A stretch of DNA of 48,693 bases from Crystallibacter degradans (GCF_012952295.1 NZ_JABBCH010000013.1:1-48693); one strand, 5' to 3'. Positions 34,443-43,803 are shown, counted from the stretch's first letter. Numbers and translations: made by a program. The notes: generated by a model from the sequence alone, not told the origin.

Positions 34443-34625
34443 GATGTTCCCTTCGAAGTAGTTGATCCAACGGATACTTCGAGGCTAGGGAGCGTGCGGA
34501 GCGCAGGCGAGGGGCCGGCCAGCGATTGTGGATAACGCAGAGTTCAAGGACCGGAGTGGAGGACGACAACCCTTGTGTCGATTTCGGCTTCCACCGGCCC
34601 AGGGGCAACTGTCGCTGCCCTAGGA

Positions 34626-36095
34626 TCAGTTGTATTCGAAGACGCTGCGGTCGTCGTCGGGAGCTGGCTCAAACGGAATCCGGATGGACATGGTGGCCCC
34701 GCCGCCTTCCGTGTCCAGCAGTCGCACAGTGCCGTCATGCTGGGCGACCAGCGCAGCGACGATGGCCAGGCCAAGTCCGGTACCGCCGGTCTCGCGGTAG
34801 CGTGAGGAATCCGCGCGGTAAAAGCGTTCGAAGACCCTGGCCGCTTCTTCTTCCGATATCCCGGGACCGTGGTCGCGGACCTCGATCACGGAGTCCTTTT
34901 TGTCGTCGATGACAGGTTCAACGCCGACGGCTATTTCGATCGGCGATCCCTCAGGCGTGTAGCGGAGTGCGTTGGTCATCAGGTTCGCCACGACCTGACG
35001 CAGTCTGCCTTCGTCCCCGACGATGGGTGCAGGCTGGGGCCCTGCACCGTCGAGCCCGATGACCTTGATGTCCCGGTCCGGGGCGCTGGCACGGGCGTCC
35101 ATTGCAGCATCGTTGCCGAGCAGCAGCAGGTCCAGTGGCTTTGCCTCCAGCGGACGCTGTTCATCCACGCGGGCAAGAGTGAGCAGGTCCTCGACGAGCT
35201 GGCCCATCCTGGTAGCCTCGCTTTCGATCCGACCCATGGCCGCGCTGACGTCGTCTTGGGTCTGCAAGGCCCCGTGGCGGTAAAGCTCGGAGAATCCTCG
35301 GATGGTTACCAGAGGAGTGCGCAGTTCGTGGGAAGCGTCCGCGACGAATTGCCGCATGCGCTTTTCGGAAGCCGCGCGGCCTGCGAAGGCCGTTTCAATG
35401 TGGGCGAGCATAGCGTTGAGCGAACTGGAAAGCTTGCCGATCTCCGTGTTCGGGTTACCCACTTCGACACGGCGGGTCAGATCGCCAGCGGCGATGGCTG
35501 CCGCAGTTTTTTCGACTGTGCTCAGGGGTTTAAATGCTCGCGTGATTGCCAACCACGCGATAGTCGAAGCTGCCGCGGTGGCAAAGAGCCCGAGCAGAAG
35601 CGCACTAGCTGTAAATCGCTCCACAGTGTCATTCACTTCCTTGTAGGGAAGTGCAATGGCGATGGAACCATCTGCAAGGCCATAAACTTTGTATCGCCAA
35701 CCGTCGCTATCAGCGGTGGTCCCTGGCGCGTTGAACGAACGCGTTTCGCTTGGCAGGGGCTCTTGAGCGGTAAAAGGCGGGATGATCGGCAGGTCTACAA
35801 GCGCAGAGCGTGTCGTTTCTTCGTTTCTCACAGGATGCAGTACGGCAAGAGGCTCACCGTCCTGGTCCATCAAAACGGCGTAGTAGCGGTTGGTTCCTGC
35901 ATTCGCGCCCCGAATAATCTGGCGGCTGATGGTCTGGGCGTTGTTCTTGATGTCCGTATCCATCTGACTTATCAGATCGTTCCTCAGGGAATGGATCATC
36001 AGGGCCGACGTCAGGGCGATGGTAGCGGCCATCAGCACACAGATGATTGCAACCAACTGTGTACGAAGCGAGGCCGACTTCCACCGTTGGATCAC
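34626..36095 (-). CDS. Sensor histidine kinase
   Basis: A 489-residue membrane kinase. TM1 is at about 12-35; an extracellular sensor of ~130 residues carries no recognised domain and includes GANAGTNRYYAVLMDQDGEP; TM2 is at about 163-184. HAMP follows (to ~240), then HisKA with H256 in DASHELRTPL, and an ATPase domain with the N box (NLMTNALRYTPEGS), G1 (DHGPGIS), F box (FERFYRADSSR) and G2 (GGTGLGLAIV). It begins with GTG two bases after the response-regulator stop, so the pair is translationally linked. It is close to the PhoR/TcrY group. The signal is unknown. Confidence 0.93.
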   Translation of the reverse strand: MIQRWKSASLRTQLVAIICVLMAATIALTSALMIHSLRNDLISQMDTDIKNNAQTISRQIIRGANAGTNRYYAVLMDQDGEPLAVLHPVRNEETTRSALVDLPIIPPFTAQEPLPSETRSFNAPGTTADSDGWRYKVYGLADGSIAIALPYKEVNDTVERFTASALLLGLFATAAASTIAWLAITRAFKPLSTVEKTAAAIAAGDLTRRVEVGNPNTEIGKLSSSLNAMLAHIETAFAGRAASEKRMRQFVADASHELRTPLVTIRGFSELYRHGALQTQDDVSAAMGRIESEATRMGQLVEDLLTLARVDEQRPLEAKPLDLLLLGNDAAMDARASAPDRDIKVIGLDGAGPQPAPIVGDEGRLRQVVANLMTNALRYTPEGSPIEIAVGVEPVIDDKKDSVIEVRDHGPGISEEEAARVFERFYRADSSRYRETGGTGLGLAIVAALVAQHDGTVRLLDTEGGGATMSIRIPFEPAPDDDRSVFEYN

Positions 36096-36097
36096 GG

Positions 36098-36808
36098 TCA
36101 GCGCTTTTCCGACGTGCGCAGCAGGTACCCCACACCACGCTTGGTTTGAATAAGTGCCGGAGCCTCAGGGTTGGCGTCGATCTTCCGGCGCAGATAGGAG
36201 ATGTAGGACTCCACGATGGATGCGTCGCCGTTGAAGTCATACTCCCAGACATGATCCAGGATCTGCGCCTTTGACAGCACCCGGTTCGGGTTCAGCATCA
36301 AGTAGCGCAGCAGCTTGAACTCGGTGGGGGAGAGGTCGATGACCAGCCCGCCCCGGCGGACCTCGTGGGCGTCGTCGTCGAGTTCCAGGTCGTCAACCTG
36401 GATGACGGCGTCGTCTTCGAGCAGCGGCTGGGTCCGGCGCAGCACGGCGCGGATCCGGGCCACCACTTCGTCGAGGCTGAAGGGTTTGGTGACATAGTCG
36501 TCGCCGCCGACGGTCAGGCCGGTGACTTTGTCATCGGTGTCGTCGCGGGCCGTGAGGAAGACGACCGGGAAGTGGCGGCCGGCCGCGCGCAACCGGCGGG
36601 TCACGGTGAACCCGTCCATGTCCGGCAGCATGACGTCCAGCACCGCCAGGTCAGGGTTGTGTTCCTCCGCGGCAGCGAGGGCGTCCCGGCCGTTTGCCGC
36701 GGCAATAACTTCGAACCCGGCAAAGCGCAGGGAGGTTGAAAGCAGTTCCCGAATATTCGGTTCGTCGTCAACTACTAGCAGTTTTGCTTCAGGTTCGTTT
36801 TTCTTCAC
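36098..36808 (-). CDS. OmpR/PhoB-family response regulator (PhoP/TcrX-like)
   Basis: A 236-residue regulator with a receiver domain (phospho-acceptor D58 in LAVLDVMLPDMDGF, acidic pair VVDDEPN, FLTARDD, KPFSLDEVV) and a winged-helix DNA-binding domain (LSPTEFKLLRYLMLNPNRVLSKAQILDHVWEYDF ... SYISYLRRKID ... LIQTKRGVGYLLR). The sequence closely resembles mycobacterial PhoP. The start is uncertain: GTG 36808 (chosen, it begins at the conserved receiver), GTG 36826 or ATG 36850, none with a strong ribosome site. It is first in the regulator-kinase operon, transcribed away from the methyltransferase gene. Confidence 0.92.
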   Translation of the reverse strand: MKKNEPEAKLLVVDDEPNIRELLSTSLRFAGFEVIAAANGRDALAAAEEHNPDLAVLDVMLPDMDGFTVTRRLRAAGRHFPVVFLTARDDTDDKVTGLTVGGDDYVTKPFSLDEVVARIRAVLRRTQPLLEDDAVIQVDDLELDDDAHEVRRGGLVIDLSPTEFKLLRYLMLNPNRVLSKAQILDHVWEYDFNGDASIVESYISYLRRKIDANPEAPALIQTKRGVGYLLRTSEKR

Positions 36809-36948
36809 GCTTTTTAGTATGCTCACAGATTCTGGGAGTTGTCTGTACATTTCTTGGGTGCCGGCCCAGTGCCAGCCGTTACCCAGCCGCAAGAAATAAC
36901 GACGGCGGGGCCTCCTTTTGCACGCACGCAGCCACGGGCATCTGGTTC

Positions 36949-37782
36949 TCAGGCCTCCTCTCGGCGACTGTAGATTTCCACCGGGGCGAGCGTTCCTTCG
37001 CGGATTGCTTGGGCCAAGTGCCCCATCCTGACGGGTCCTTCCGGCCCGAGTACCAGCCGCATGCCGGCCAGCCGAGGATCGTTTTCGGACAGCCGGGCCT
37101 GTGCGCGGGACAGGAATTCCAGCGCGAAGCCGTGCCGGTTGCGCTCGCCGGTCACCGTGAAGCCGGCTGCCTCCAGCTCCCGGACATAGTCCTGGGGCGA
37201 ACGGAGGTAGGACGTTTCGGCGCTCGCCGCCCACGGCAGGGGAAATTGCGGGTCGCCCTCGCCGGTGACCATGATGTCGTAGACGGCGAAGACTGCCCCG
37301 CGCCTGAGCACCCGGTGGACTTCGCGGAACAGCGAGTCCTTGTGTGCGACGTTCATGCCGACGTGCATCATGGTTGCCGCGTCGAATTCGCCGTCGCTGA
37401 AGGGGAGGTCCAGGCCGCTGGCCTTGGAGAAACTGACCTGGCCGGTCAGACCGCAGCGCCGGGTCAGGGATTGGGCCGTGGTCACAAAGGACGGGGTGAG
37501 ATCCACACCCTGGACCGTCGCGCCGAAGCGGTGCGCGAACAAACGGGCCGGTCCGCCGATGCCGGAGCCGATGTCCAGCACCCGCATGCCGCTGCTGATC
37601 CCGGCGCCGCGGGCCACGTTCTCGGCAGCGTCGGCGCCGCCGACATGGAACTGGTCCACCGCGGCCAGATCATCCGGCTCGAAATGGTCCGGATCGAGGC
37701 CGACAGCTGCCATCCCGGCGAGGATGGCATCCTCCAGATCCGGCTTCCCGTAATGCTCGGCGACAACTTGTTCAGCGTCCAC
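36949..37782 (-). CDS. Class I SAM-dependent methyltransferase
   Basis: A 277-residue methyltransferase with motif I VLDIGSGIGGPARLFA, the acidic position in VQGVDLTP, and LPFSDGEFDAATMMHVGMNVAHK. The pattern is of the Methyltransf_11 group that includes sarcosine/dimethylglycine N-methyltransferases and tocopherol-type enzymes. A C-terminal part (from ~175) likely forms the substrate cap. GTG 37782 follows GGGGAG. It lies between XPB and the two-component system in the same direction. The substrate is unknown. Confidence 0.82.
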   Translation of the reverse strand: MDAEQVVAEHYGKPDLEDAILAGMAAVGLDPDHFEPDDLAAVDQFHVGGADAAENVARGAGISSGMRVLDIGSGIGGPARLFAHRFGATVQGVDLTPSFVTTAQSLTRRCGLTGQVSFSKASGLDLPFSDGEFDAATMMHVGMNVAHKDSLFREVHRVLRRGAVFAVYDIMVTGEGDPQFPLPWAASAETSYLRSPQDYVRELEAAGFTVTGERNRHGFALEFLSRAQARLSENDPRLAGMRLVLGPEGPVRMGHLAQAIREGTLAPVEIYSRREEA

Positions 37783-37845
37783 GGCGGTCTCCCCACTGGT
37801 TTGGATGGCTGAAATTCTACGCCCCGCCGGAGTCCCCGGCCCGGC

Positions 37846-39495
37846 TCAGCTCCCCGTCTTTCCCACGTCCTTGGCGTCGAGGATGGTGTAGGCGTAGCCC
37901 TGTTCCGCAAGGAAGCGCTGGCGTTTGGCGGCGAAGTCCTGGTCCAGCGTGTCCCGCGCCACCACCGTGTAGAACCGCGCGGCCCGGCCGTCCGACTTGG
38001 GCCGGAGCAGCCGTCCCAGCCGCTGGGCTTCCTCCTGCCGCGAGCCGAACGAACCGGAAACCTGGATCGCCACCGCGGCCTCGGGCAGATCGATCGAGAA
38101 GTTGGCGACCTTGGAAACCACCAGGGTGTGCAGCGAGCCGGAGCGGAACTCGTCGAAGAGCCGCTGGCGCTGCTTCACCGAGGTCTCGCCCTTGATCAGC
38201 GGCGCGTCCAGCCGTTCGGCGAGCTCGTCCAGCTGGTCGATGTACTGCCCGATCACCAGCAGTTGCTCGCCCTTATGGTGGGCCACCAGTTGCTCCACCA
38301 CACCGTTCTTGGTATCGGAAGTCGCGCAGAGGCGGTACTTGTCGGCGTCGTCGGCCATTGCATACGCCACGCGCTCGTCGCGCGGCAGATCCACCCGCAC
38401 CTCCACGCAGTCCGCCGGGGCAATGTAGCCCTGCGCCTCAATGTCCTTCCACGGGGCGTCGTAGCGCTTGGGACCGATCAGTGAGAACACCTCGCCCTCA
38501 CGGCCGTCCTCGCGCACCAGCGTCGCCGTGAGCCCGAGCCGCCGCCGCGCCTGCAGATCCGCGGTCATCCGGAAGATCGGCGCCGGCAGCAGGTGGACCT
38601 CGTCGTAGATGATCAGGCCCCAGTCGTTGTTGTCCACCAGCTCCAGATGCGGATAAAGCCCGCCGCGGCGCAGCGTGAGCACCTGGTACGTCGCGATGGT
38701 TACCGGCCGCACCTCCTTGAGCGAGCCGGAGTATTCGCCGATCTCGTCCTCGGTCAGCGTGGTGCGCTTGAGCAGCTCGTCCTTCCACTGCCGCGCGGAG
38801 ACCGTGTTGGTCACCAGGATCAGCGTAGTGGTCTGGCTCGTGGCCATCGCCGCGGCGCCCACCAGCGTTTTGCCCGCACCGCAGGGAAGAACGACGACGC
38901 CGGAACCGCCGGCCCAGAAGTTCTCCGTAGCCACCTGCTGGTAGGGGCGGAGCTTCCAGCCGTTCTCCACCAGCGCGATCGGATGCGGCGTGCCGTCCAC
39001 GTAGCCGGCGAGGTCCTCCGCGGGCCAGCCGAGCTTGAGCAGCAACTGCTTGAGCTGGCCGCGCTGCGAGGAATGCACCACGGTGGTCTCGCCGTCGATC
39101 CGCGGACCGAGCAGCGGCTGGATCTTCTTGGCGTGCATGACCTCCTCAAGCACCGGGTAGTCATCGGTGCGCAGCACCAGCCCGTGCTGCGGGTCCTTTT
39201 CCAGCCGCAGCCGGCCGTACCGGGACATCGTCTCTTCAATATCGATCAGCAGCGCATGCGGCACGGGAAAGCGCGAATACTCCAGCAACGTGTCCAGCAC
39301 CTGCTCGGCATCCAGCCCGGCCGCGCGCGCATTCCACAGGCCCAGCGGCGTGATCCGGTAGCTGTGCATATGCTCCGGCGCGCGCTCGAGTTCGGCGAAG
39401 GCCGCGATAGCGTGGCGCGCCTCGGTGGCCTGCTCGTGGTCCACCTCCAGCAGGATGGTCTTGTCGCTCTGGACGATCAGCGGCCCGTCAGCCAT
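37846..39495 (-). CDS. DNA repair helicase XPB (bacterial)
   Basis: A 549-residue SF2 helicase of the XPB/ERCC3 type. Motif I is GSGVVVLPCGAGKTLVGAA, motif II is IYDEVHLL (DEVH), motif III is LGLTATLVREDGREGE, the RED motif is present in VREDG, and motif VI is GSFGSRQEEAQRLGRLLRPK. The N-terminal ~190 residues form the damage-recognition-like part, including LLEVDHEQATEARHAIAAFAEL. ATG 39495 overlaps the end of the helicase-associated gene (ATGGCTGA), implying coupled translation. Bacterial XPB has ATP-dependent helicase activity and is found mainly in actinobacteria and some other phyla. Confidence 0.94.
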   Translation of the reverse strand: MADGPLIVQSDKTILLEVDHEQATEARHAIAAFAELERAPEHMHSYRITPLGLWNARAAGLDAEQVLDTLLEYSRFPVPHALLIDIEETMSRYGRLRLEKDPQHGLVLRTDDYPVLEEVMHAKKIQPLLGPRIDGETTVVHSSQRGQLKQLLLKLGWPAEDLAGYVDGTPHPIALVENGWKLRPYQQVATENFWAGGSGVVVLPCGAGKTLVGAAAMATSQTTTLILVTNTVSARQWKDELLKRTTLTEDEIGEYSGSLKEVRPVTIATYQVLTLRRGGLYPHLELVDNNDWGLIIYDEVHLLPAPIFRMTADLQARRRLGLTATLVREDGREGEVFSLIGPKRYDAPWKDIEAQGYIAPADCVEVRVDLPRDERVAYAMADDADKYRLCATSDTKNGVVEQLVAHHKGEQLLVIGQYIDQLDELAERLDAPLIKGETSVKQRQRLFDEFRSGSLHTLVVSKVANFSIDLPEAAVAIQVSGSFGSRQEEAQRLGRLLRPKSDGRAARFYTVVARDTLDQDFAAKRQRFLAEQGYAYTILDAKDVGKTGS

Positions 39496-42118
39496 CGGTG
39501 GTGCTCCTCTTCTTGCCGCCGGCCTCATCGACCAGCTCGATGTCCATCACGCGGTGGATCGAGACCACGCGCTCGCTGTCGCGCTCGGCGTCGAAGACCC
39601 GCAGCCGCCCGCCGCCCACGGAAAGCGGCTGCAGGACCTCGTGCCGGTGGGCCCCGTTGGGTTCCACAATTCCGATCCGCACCGGCCGCTTGAGCCGGAT
39701 CGCCTTGCGGAGGGTCTCCAAGGCCAGCAGCGGTTCGGCCTCGGCGCCGGCGGCGGACTTGGCCGGCGTGCCTGCTCCGCGCAACCGGTCCAGCTGGGCC
39801 TGCAGGTCTTCGTCCGTGAGCACCCAGGGATTGGTCCGGACCGGGAACGACGACGGCGCGCTGCCGGCTACCCGGCCAACCCCGCCGGAGTCGGAGGTAC
39901 TTCCCGCGGCGTCTTCCACGCCGCCGGCGCCACCCGCAGCGGCGAGGGCAACGCCGTCGTCGTCCTTGTCGGGTGCGGGGGAGTAGCCGAGCCCGCGCAG
40001 GGTGTGCAGCAGTTCGCGGGCGCTCGACTTCGACGCCAGCACCGTGGGCGCCAGCCTGCGCAGCCCCAGCAACGCGGCCCGCGGATCCGCCAGCAACGCG
40101 TCGAGGAGTTCAGGGTCGTCGCCGCGCAGGTAGGAGGACATGGTGCCCACCCGGACGGCGCCGTGCCGGGCGGCGGTGTCTTCGACCAGGTAGCGCAGGG
40201 GTTGCGGCACCTCGGTGGCCGAGTGGCGGGTCAGGAACTCAAGGATGCCCTCGGCGTCCTGCCCCGCATCCAAGGCCCGGCGGACGGAATCCGCGGAGAA
40301 CCGGTAGATGGCGGCGGGCCCCTGCCCCTCGGCGGTGGACAGCAGCGCCAGTTCGCGGTTCACCGCCGGCTCCAGGTAGCCCGGGGCTACGGCCGTCAGA
40401 TCCGCCTGCAGCAGGAAATGGCTCAGCGGTTCCGGCAGTTGGCGATCGAGTAACTCCGCGGCCTCCTCCGGCTCGCCGGCCGCCAGCGCGACGCCCAGCT
40501 CGGTCAACGCGCCGGAGCCGAGCAGGCCCAGCCGCGCGGCCTCGACCAGCATGCCCGGCACCAAACGCTCAAACCGGCGACGGAGCCGCGGCTGGTGCCA
40601 GCAGAGGTAATCGGTCACCAGGGACTCCGCCGGGACCGCCATCGATGTGCCGTCGCCAACCGGGAGGGAGAGTTCGGCGAGGGCATCAAGCAAACGACGG
40701 CGGACGGCAGGGGCATCGGGACGCGACGCTTCCGCGGCGAGGGCATTAATGCCGGACTTCGCCGCGTCGGGCCGGGAGCCAGGCTGGGCGGGGGACCCCA
40801 CGAGCGCGGGCGCACGGTCGAGCGCCAGCCACGCCGTGGCCAGCAGCAGCCACTGATGGTGACGGGCGAACCCGGCGTAAGCGCCGGCGTCGTTGGTCTT
40901 CCACTTGCTGGTGTCCACGTCCAAGGTGAGCAGCCCGGCCGCGGCCGCCAACTCAAGCAACCAGCTCACCTCGCCGGTGTCCACGCGCAGCTCGTCCGCC
41001 AGCCGCTTGATTTCCCGCACGCCGACACCACCGGCGCGCAGCGTCGCCACCGGAGTCGCGTCCGTGAGCACCAGGAGCTCGGAAACCAGCCGCAAGGTCT
41101 CGGCGACGGCGGAATAGGCGGCGTTGTCGCGCAGGCTGGCCCGGACCGTCCGCGCTGTCCCCGTTGCGGACCTTGGGGACCCTGCGGACCCCGCGGCTTC
41201 CCCGTCCGCCCCGGCGAACCCGGGGGCCGAGGTTGCCCAGGGGTTGATCACGGCTCCGCCGCGGGCCGCGATCCCGGCAGCGCGCGGCAGCTCAACGTGG
41301 CTTGCATCCACCGGCACCAGCAGACCGCGGGCGAGCATCCACTCCACCGGCGAGGCCCCGGCATCGTGCACTTCAAGGTTCCGGAGCGCCTGCGGGACCG
41401 TCCCCACCGGGGAGCGGCGGAACCGCTCCAGCAGCTCGCCGGTCTTGGCCGGCGCCTCGTCCAGGAGCGACTCCCAGGTGCCAGACGCGGAGAGCCAGGA
41501 TTCCAAGGCGCGGGCAGCAACGGAAGCCTTGTCTGCCGGAGGCAGCTCCGCAAGCCCGTCGGCACCGGCGAGCGGGTAGCCGGCGGCCCTGAGGGCAACG
41601 ACGACGGCGACCATCCGTTCGCCCGCCTCGGCGCTGGCGGCGGCGAGTTTCGCATAGGTACGGCCCAAACCGGCAGGATACGGACCGAGCACATCCGGAA
41701 GGCTGGCAACGGGGAGGAACCCCGCCTGCCGGTCCGCTCCGGCCGGAACGGGTACCAGCAGGCCCAGCGTATGCAGCTTGGCGAGGTAGGCGTCCAACTC
41801 CTGCACGGTGGTGTTGCCTGGCTGCTGCACGAGGTTGTCCGGCGCAGCGACGAGCAGCGGTTGGAGTGCCTCCGCGTCAATGCCGGTGCCGGCGTCGATG
41901 TCGGTGGTCAGGACGATCGTTTCGAGCAGGTCCAATTCCGGCCGGGAAAGTTTCTCCAGTGCCCGCTGCAGACTGATTCTGGTGCAAGCCCTGGCGGCCA
42001 GGGCGGAAAAATCCGGAACCGGAGGCAGGCACAAATCCGGGCGGGCGCTCAGCAGCGCCCGCAGCTGGCTGTCGCTGCGGGCAGCCAAATCATCGGCCAA
42101 CGCACGGATGGAGGACAT
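39488..42118 (-). CDS. Helicase-associated domain protein, XPB partner (XPB/Ssl2-like N-terminal type)
   Basis: An 876-residue protein encoded directly before XPB. The family's motifs are recognisable: SRPELDLLETIVL, VREIKRLADELRVDTGEVSWLLELAAAAGLL, WLLLATAWLALDRAPALVG, and the C-terminal ALETLRKAIRLKRPVRIGIVEPNGAHRHEVLQPLSVGGGRLRVFDAERDSERVVSIHRVMDIEL, which resembles a WYL-type ligand module. No ATPase motifs are present. A low-complexity Ala/Gly/Ser region near 290-320 joins parts. Overlap with xpb argues that the two act together in DNA repair or transcription-coupled processes; the mycobacterial pair Rv0862c-Rv0861c has the same order. Confidence 0.85.
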   Translation of the reverse strand: MSSIRALADDLAARSDSQLRALLSARPDLCLPPVPDFSALAARACTRISLQRALEKLSRPELDLLETIVLTTDIDAGTGIDAEALQPLLVAAPDNLVQQPGNTTVQELDAYLAKLHTLGLLVPVPAGADRQAGFLPVASLPDVLGPYPAGLGRTYAKLAAASAEAGERMVAVVVALRAAGYPLAGADGLAELPPADKASVAARALESWLSASGTWESLLDEAPAKTGELLERFRRSPVGTVPQALRNLEVHDAGASPVEWMLARGLLVPVDASHVELPRAAGIAARGGAVINPWATSAPGFAGADGEAAGSAGSPRSATGTARTVRASLRDNAAYSAVAETLRLVSELLVLTDATPVATLRAGGVGVREIKRLADELRVDTGEVSWLLELAAAAGLLTLDVDTSKWKTNDAGAYAGFARHHQWLLLATAWLALDRAPALVGSPAQPGSRPDAAKSGINALAAEASRPDAPAVRRRLLDALAELSLPVGDGTSMAVPAESLVTDYLCWHQPRLRRRFERLVPGMLVEAARLGLLGSGALTELGVALAAGEPEEAAELLDRQLPEPLSHFLLQADLTAVAPGYLEPAVNRELALLSTAEGQGPAAIYRFSADSVRRALDAGQDAEGILEFLTRHSATEVPQPLRYLVEDTAARHGAVRVGTMSSYLRGDDPELLDALLADPRAALLGLRRLAPTVLASKSSARELLHTLRGLGYSPAPDKDDDGVALAAAGGAGGVEDAAGSTSDSGGVGRVAGSAPSSFPVRTNPWVLTDEDLQAQLDRLRGAGTPAKSAAGAEAEPLLALETLRKAIRLKRPVRIGIVEPNGAHRHEVLQPLSVGGGRLRVFDAERDSERVVSIHRVMDIELVDEAGGKKRSTTDG

Positions 42119-42210
42119 CAGATTAACGTTACCCCGCCCGGCAAGCCCCGAAGCCGGCGGGAAGGCACCGGTATCAGCGCCGGAGCGGGTTGGACCGACG
42201 TAACTTCCCG

Positions 42211-42465
42211 TTAGAGGCTGCGCCGGCGCCTGATGCTGCGCAGGATCAGGAAACCCATCAAGAGGAACGCCACCGGGAAACCCATCCAGGCGATGGCAAG
42301 GAAACCGGGCCAGGCTTCGTGCCCGAAGAGGGCGCTGACCAGGATCACGGTCAGGCTGGCAAGTCCCGCGAGGGATAGGACAGCGGCGATACTCACCAAG
42401 GCGATCAGCAGCCTGCTCGTCTCCGGGCGGGCCGCGGAACTGGACGACGGAACAGGGGCGGACAT
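42211..42465 (-). CDS. Small two-helix membrane protein (84 aa)
   Basis: An 84-residue protein with membrane segments at about 18-44 and 53-74, a Pro/Ser-rich N-terminus and an Arg-rich tail (RSIRRRRSL). It may be a minor membrane component; I recognise no family. ATG 42465 is used; a start 24 bases earlier is possible, and no clear ribosome site separates them. It lies 92 bp before the helicase-associated gene and may be the first gene of that series. Confidence 0.6.
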   Translation of the reverse strand: MSAPVPSSSSAARPETSRLLIALVSIAAVLSLAGLASLTVILVSALFGHEAWPGFLAIAWMGFPVAFLLMGFLILRSIRRRRSL

Positions 42466-42664
42466 GCAGATAACGCTAACAGCGGACATGTTGCCGGCAA
42501 AGTCCGGGTCGGCTGTCGGAACAAGCTAATCTAGATAGAGACTTCCCCGTCTATGGTTACCGTACAGCCAGCACAGATCGCTGGTACCGGAACCTGCACG
42601 GGACATGAAAAGCGCAGCAGCGGGCGATTACCCTGCAATGGAATCGTAGAACGAGGTAACTGAA

Positions 42665-43048
42665 GTGCCCATCGGCAAGGTCAAATGGTTTGACACGGAA
42701 AAAGGTTTTGGATTCCTGGCCACGGATGAGGGCCAGGAAGTCTTCCTGCACGCCTCCGCGCTTCCGGCCGGTGTCACCGACGTCAAAGCCGGCACCCGTA
42801 TGGAGTTCGGCGTGGCCGAGGGACGCCGGGGAGCGCAGGCCCTTTCGGCCCGCATCATCGATGCCAAGCCGTCCGTCGCGAAGGCTGTCCGGAAGCCGGC
42901 GGAAGACATGGCCATCATCACCGAGGACCTCATCAAGCTGCTCGACGGCATCTCCAACGGGCTCCGCAAGGGCCGCTATCCCGACAAGGCACACTCGGCC
43001 AAGGTCGCTGCCGTGCTGCGCCACGTCGCGGATCAGCTGGACGTCTGA
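42665..43048 (+). CDS. Cold-shock domain protein with C-terminal extension
   Basis: A 127-residue protein. Residues 1-~66 form a cold-shock domain: IGKVKWFDTEKGFGFL (RNP1 KGFGFL) and VFLHASALPAG (RNP2), lacking the FVHW tryptophan seen in the 68-residue protein at 29162. Residues 67-127 are an extra helical region (ITEDLIKLLDGISNGLRKGRY ... AKVAAVLRHVADQLDV) of a kind found in actinobacterial CspB-like proteins. The start is GTG 42665, with GAGG upstream. The extension is too long for a plain Csp and may bind a partner. A DUF3027 gene follows after 17 bp, so they are likely one operon. Confidence 0.85.
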   Translation: MPIGKVKWFDTEKGFGFLATDEGQEVFLHASALPAGVTDVKAGTRMEFGVAEGRRGAQALSARIIDAKPSVAKAVRKPAEDMAIITEDLIKLLDGISNGLRKGRYPDKAHSAKVAAVLRHVADQLDV

Positions 43049-43065
43049 GCCGGCGGGGTCCATAC

Positions 43066-43803
43066 ATGAGCAGCGCTGAGACAGAAACGGAATCTGCAGT
43101 GGAACCGACAGTAGACACCGCCGCGGAAAGCACTGCTCCGGTACGACGCCGGCCCGCTGCCAAGCGGCCAGCCAAGCTGGATGCACTGCTGGCCGCTGCC
43201 GTGGACCGAGCCCGTCAGGGCGTGCTTGAAATGGCTCCGGCAGAACAGGTCGGCGACCACGTGGGCGTGGTGGCTGAGGCCGAGCGACTGGTAGTCCACC
43301 GGTTCGAATCCAAACTCCCCGGCTACGTCGGCTGGCAGTGGTTCGCCTCGCTGGCGCGCGCACCGCGGAGTAAAGAGATCACGGTCTGCGAAATCGGACT
43401 GCTGCCCTCGGAGAAGTCGTTGCTGTCACCGGACTGGGTTCCGTGGGCCGAGCGGGTCCGTCCGGAAGAGGCCGCCGCGGAAGCGGAGAGCCTCGCGGAC
43501 GAAAACAGGGCAGAAGAAAACAACGGCGGCGAAAACAACGACGGCGCCGGCCAGACCTTGGACCAAGCCGCGAACGACGTCGATGGCGCCACCGAAGCTG
43601 GGCAGCCAGACGAAGCTGCCGCTCCGGCGATGGTCGAGACCGCTGACCATGCAGCGGCCGACCCGGATCCCTCGGCTGAGGAAGCTACCTCGCAAGCCGG
43701 CCCAGCTGAGGCTAACGCGGAGGCAGCTGAGGCCCGTCCGGAAACAGGCGAGTCCGACCTCGAAGCGCCTGAGACGCACCGGCATCCGGAGGCATCCGCC
43801 TAA
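43066..43803 (+). CDS. DUF3027 protein
   Basis: A 245-residue protein. The DUF3027 core is residues ~38-130: LDALLAAAVDRARQGVLEMAPAEQVGDHVG, then YVGWQWFASLARAPRSKEITVCEIGLLP and LLSPDWVPWAERVRPE. The last ~110 residues are very acidic and Ala/Glu/Pro-rich low complexity (NNGGENNDGAGQ, EATSQAGPAEANAEA). It follows the cold-shock gene by 17 bp and precedes an MFS gene by 48 bp. In mycobacteria the gene neighbours serC, as here with one gene between. The function is unknown. Confidence 0.82.
   Translation: MSSAETETESAVEPTVDTAAESTAPVRRRPAAKRPAKLDALLAAAVDRARQGVLEMAPAEQVGDHVGVVAEAERLVVHRFESKLPGYVGWQWFASLARAPRSKEITVCEIGLLPSEKSLLSPDWVPWAERVRPEEAAAEAESLADENRAEENNGGENNDGAGQTLDQAANDVDGATEAGQPDEAAAPAMVETADHAAADPDPSAEEATSQAGPAEANAEAAEARPETGESDLEAPETHRHPEASA

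Noticed and set aside
34599-34624. Inverted repeat after the histidine-kinase gene as a terminator
   Set aside because: The arms have two central mismatches and no T run; too weak to call.
40595-42214. Open frame of 539 codons on the plus strand opposite the helicase-associated gene
   Set aside because: The same antisense effect; composition is Arg/Gly/His-rich without hydrophobic core, and the opposite strand encodes a conserved protein.
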